From the NCBI GenBank assembly GCA_021160085.1, contig JAGHDE010000164.1, positions 1-7,208 of the forward strand: a stretch of 7,208 nucleotides of DNA. The letters are read 5' to 3'. The notes under the pieces are model-generated. The model was not told the DNA's origin and did not search any database. It was given only the letters and a program-made list of their open reading frames with translations. The DNA is from Pseudomonadota bacterium (GTDB lineage Bacteria; Desulfobacterota; WTBG01; JAGOGO01). The position numbers were made by a program, and so were the translations under genes. Shown piece after piece: positions 5,188-7,208 of the stretch (the stretch's first letter is position 1; each line of letters starts with the position of its first letter).

Positions 5188-6469
5188 GTCTAAAACATTC
5201 AACCCGGATTCGACAGACAATCTCCTTGCCGAAGCCTCTCACTGCGTAAAGTGTGGCCGCTGTTTAAGTGTCTGCCCGGTTTTCAGGGAAACCGGAAGAG
5301 AAACCGAAGCAGCCCGGGGAAAGCTTTCTCTCATCGAATCAGCTTCAGCAGAAGAGATTAAGACCTCTTCTAAAAGACTAAAGGAGATTGTTTCGTTCTG
5401 TCTTCTCTGCGGCGCCTGTGCGGAAATTTGCCCTAACTTAGTGCCCGGAGATGCGATCATCCAGAAGGCGAGAGAGACTTTCAACTCTAAGGATAATCTG
5501 TCACTTCCCTTTAAGTTAACTCTATCTCACATCCTTCCTTTTCCGGCGAGAATGAATGGAGTTCATAAAGCAGGAATAATATTCCACCCTTTGCTTCTCA
5601 AAAAAGTTCCTTCGGAAAGCGGTCTTAACTGGCGCTTTCCTTTCCCTCACGATAAAAAACACCGGCTTATTCCTGAGCTGACCGATGAACCTTTTTTGAA
5701 AAAATACTCCCTTAAAAAACCTCCGTCAAATCCTTCCGCAGCTCTCTTTGTGGGCTGTGTCTCAAATTACGTATATCCAGCTATTGCGGAAGCAGTTTTA
5801 GATATTCTTCAACATCTGGAAATCTCCGTGTTTATCCCCCCGGAACAGGCCTGTTGCGGACTGGTGGCCTTCGGTACCGGAATAACCGGGATCGATCGCA
5901 AACTGGCGCAAAAAAATATAGCGGCTTTTGAATCCACAGATCCAATCCCGATTGTGGCGTTTTGTTCTTCCTGCAGTTCTCACCTGAAGAATTATTCCGA
6001 ACTGTTTGAGGAAAAAGAATGGAGAGAGCGGGCTTTGAAATTTTCCCAAAGGGTAAAGGACTTCTCGGAGTTTCTATTTGATGCGGGATTTCAAAACCAG
6101 TCTGATTTGAAACCAGTCGATTCTTCCCGCCGGCTCACCTTCCACGACCCCTGCCACCTCCGGAGAAAGCAGGGAATCTTTGACCAGCCCCGGCAACTCC
6201 TCAAAAGTGTGAAAGGGGTCAAATTCGTTGAGACCGGAGAAGAAAACCTCTGCTGCGGGTCAGGGGGAAGTTTTAACCTCAGCCATTATGACATTTCTCT
6301 GAAAATCTTCAAACGCCGGCTAAGATCAATTGAAAAAGCAGATGTGGATACAGTGGTAACCTCCTGTATGGGCTGTCTCCTCCAGTTTCTGGACGGACTT
6401 TATCAAGAAAATAAAGCCATCCGGGTAAAACATCTGGCGGAAATCTTAGGAGAAACCTTTCCTCGTTAA
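5177..6469 (+). CDS. glcF: GlcF-type Fe-S oxidoreductase subunit (two 4Fe-4S motifs, two CCG domains)
   Basis: Electron-transfer subunit expected to take electrons from the GlcD-type flavoprotein and pass them to quinone or another membrane acceptor. The N-terminal ferredoxin-like part has two clusters: C23-x2-C26-x2-C29-x3-C33-P and C75-x2-C78-x2-C81-x3-C85-P. Two cysteine-rich CCG domains follow. The first has C194 in FVGCVSNYVYP, C226-C227-G and C263-x2-C266. The second has H323-D-P-C326-H, C359-C360-G-S-G-G and C397-x2-C400. All expected cysteines are present and the 430 aa length is normal for GlcF. The start is uncertain: ATG at 5177 overlaps the nuclease gene by 11 bases, like the previous junction, while ATG at 5147 adds ten residues and overlaps by 41. 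Neither has a strong Shine-Dalgarno, so translation may depend on coupling. Related LutA, GlpC and HdrD-like proteins share the fold, but pairing with a glcD-type gene favours a glycolate/D-lactate enzyme. No glcE-type gene is present. Confidence 0.9.
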   Translation: MPPESKTFNPDSTDNLLAEASHCVKCGRCLSVCPVFRETGRETEAARGKLSLIESASAEEIKTSSKRLKEIVSFCLLCGACAEICPNLVPGDAIIQKARETFNSKDNLSLPFKLTLSHILPFPARMNGVHKAGIIFHPLLLKKVPSESGLNWRFPFPHDKKHRLIPELTDEPFLKKYSLKKPPSNPSAALFVGCVSNYVYPAIAEAVLDILQHLEISVFIPPEQACCGLVAFGTGITGIDRKLAQKNIAAFESTDPIPIVAFCSSCSSHLKNYSELFEEKEWRERALKFSQRVKDFSEFLFDAGFQNQSDLKPVDSSRRLTFHDPCHLRRKQGIFDQPRQLLKSVKGVKFVETGEENLCCGSGGSFNLSHYDISLKIFKRRLRSIEKADVDTVVTSCMGCLLQFLDGLYQENKAIRVKHLAEILGETFPR

Positions 6470-6542
6470 AAGCATCTTTTTAAAATGTCCGCGTATGTCA
6501 CTGCGTGCGTCTGTGGCGGTGAACTAAATTGAGGATTTCAAT

Positions 6543-7208
6543 TCATTTCGCAATTTCATAAAGAATTATAGCGGCGGCAACCGACAGGTTCAGAGATTCC
6601 ACACCTCCCCTCCCCGGAATTGAAATAAGCTGATCGGCATATTCAATCAGTTCTTCTGACAATCCTTCCGCTTCCTGCCCGAACATTACAATATTTTTAC
6701 CGCCCTTTTCCCATTCGTCCGGCGGAGTACCACCTCGTGGAACCATCGCTATCATTCTGTATCCCGTCCCGTCTGCAAACTGGCGTATCTGCCGGGAATC
6801 AACAGACTGGTATATCTCTATCCCGAAAACAGCCCCGGCAGATGCCCTTATTGACTTCGTATTGAATGGATCCACGCAGGAAGGACTCAGAATTATCTGT
6901 CTTACTTCAAACCAGGCGGCGGTACGCATAATAGTTCCCAGGTTCCCAGGATCGGATACCCTGTCGAGGTATAACAATGTTCCGGAAGCCACGCGTTCCA
7001 GATCCGGAAAGTGAAATCCCCCCTGGCGGCAGATCATCACTATACCCTGCGGCGTTTTCTCCGTGGAGATATCCTCCATTATACTGCCGAAACATTCGTA
7101 GACCGGAACATCATCCGGGAGGATATCGACAACTGATTCAAGGTGATCTTGGTCAGTCGCTACTTCTATTATCGGATGACAGGTTGTTTCAACAGCGGCT
7201 TTGAACGC
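6543..7208 (-). CDS. TrmH/SpoU-family RNA 2'-O-ribose methyltransferase, N-terminus cut by the window edge
   Basis: SPOUT-class enzyme that transfers methyl from S-adenosylmethionine to a ribose 2'-OH in rRNA or tRNA. The frame is open without a stop to base 7208, giving 221 visible residues. The family is usually about 250-270 aa, so roughly 30-50 N-terminal residues lie outside. An internal ATG at 7077-7079 is not the start: the residues before it (ending VPVYECFGSI) continue the N-terminal substrate-binding domain and lead into ISTEKTPQGIV, the usual linker. Motif 1 is in DPGNLGTIMRTA (N89, R95), motif 2 in FGQEAEGLSEE (G177-Q178-E179) and motif 3 in ESLNLSVAAAIILYE (S205-L206-N207); together they form the knotted cofactor site. 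In motif 2 the more usual Asn is Gln here. The target cannot be assigned; RlmB-like 23S rRNA and unassigned TrmH-type enzymes are both possible. It is convergent with the glcF-type gene, with 73 bases between them and no convincing terminator. Confidence 0.88.
   Translation of the reverse strand, partial: AFKAAVETTCHPIIEVATDQDHLESVVDILPDDVPVYECFGSIMEDISTEKTPQGIVMICRQGGFHFPDLERVASGTLLYLDRVSDPGNLGTIMRTAAWFEVRQIILSPSCVDPFNTKSIRASAGAVFGIEIYQSVDSRQIRQFADGTGYRMIAMVPRGGTPPDEWEKGGKNIVMFGQEAEGLSEELIEYADQLISIPGRGGVESLNLSVAAAIILYEIAK

Noticed and set aside
6527..6543. Inverted repeat AATTGA-GGATT-TCAATT between the convergent genes, as a terminator
   Set aside because: The stem is 6 bases and AT-rich, overlaps the stop codon of the methyltransferase gene, and has no T-tract on either strand.
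6977..7204. Plus-strand open frame of 75 codons at the right edge
   Set aside because: It is antisense to the continuous methyltransferase frame, which carries recognisable family sequence through this stretch.

Overview
This is a bacterial chromosomal window with seven protein-coding genes, one of them cut by the right edge, and very little intergenic DNA. Composition looks moderately AT-rich by eye. Three starts look like TTG or GTG. The gene set is FtsEX, a two-gene flavin plus Fe-S 2-hydroxyacid oxidoreductase, and a TrmH-type RNA methyltransferase. It shows a bacterium but no specific phylum. The glcD/glcF-type pair without glcE is common in anaerobes and facultative anaerobes, so an uncultured anaerobic lineage is a guess only. 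I see no tRNA, rRNA, CRISPR array, insertion sequence or prophage gene.

Left part (29-2722, minus strand). Reading right to left there is a nine-helix membrane protein of unknown function, then ftsE and ftsX. ftsE and ftsX are coupled: the ftsX GTG start lies one base beyond the ftsE stop. They encode the ATPase and the permease-like subunit of the FtsEX divisome complex, which regulates septal peptidoglycan hydrolases. The membrane protein is the least familiar gene here. It is built from two tandem copies of a four-helix unit, each with the same conserved landmarks, and its layout resembles lycopene-cyclase-type membrane domains without their catalytic motif.

Middle (2723-2876). This divergent intergenic region holds a good sigma-70-like promoter for the rightward genes, with a perfect TATAAT. 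A perfect palindrome with 8-base arms covers its -35 element and most of the spacer, so it is a likely repressor site. The 5' leader then has two small inverted repeats, one of them centred on the Shine-Dalgarno sequence of the first gene.

Right part (2877-6469, plus strand). This is a tightly packed operon in which each gene overlaps the next by 11-14 bases. It encodes a GlcD-type FAD oxidoreductase, a membrane-anchored single-HKD phospholipase D/Nuc-family nuclease with a C-terminal OB-like domain, and a GlcF-type protein with two 4Fe-4S motifs and two CCG domains. The first and third probably form one enzyme oxidising glycolate, D-lactate or a related 2-hydroxyacid and passing electrons through the Fe-S subunit. 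The nuclease between them has no obvious metabolic link.

At the right edge (6543-7208, minus strand) lies a convergent TrmH/SpoU-family 2'-O-ribose methyltransferase. Its reading frame runs open through the end of the window, so its N-terminus is missing.
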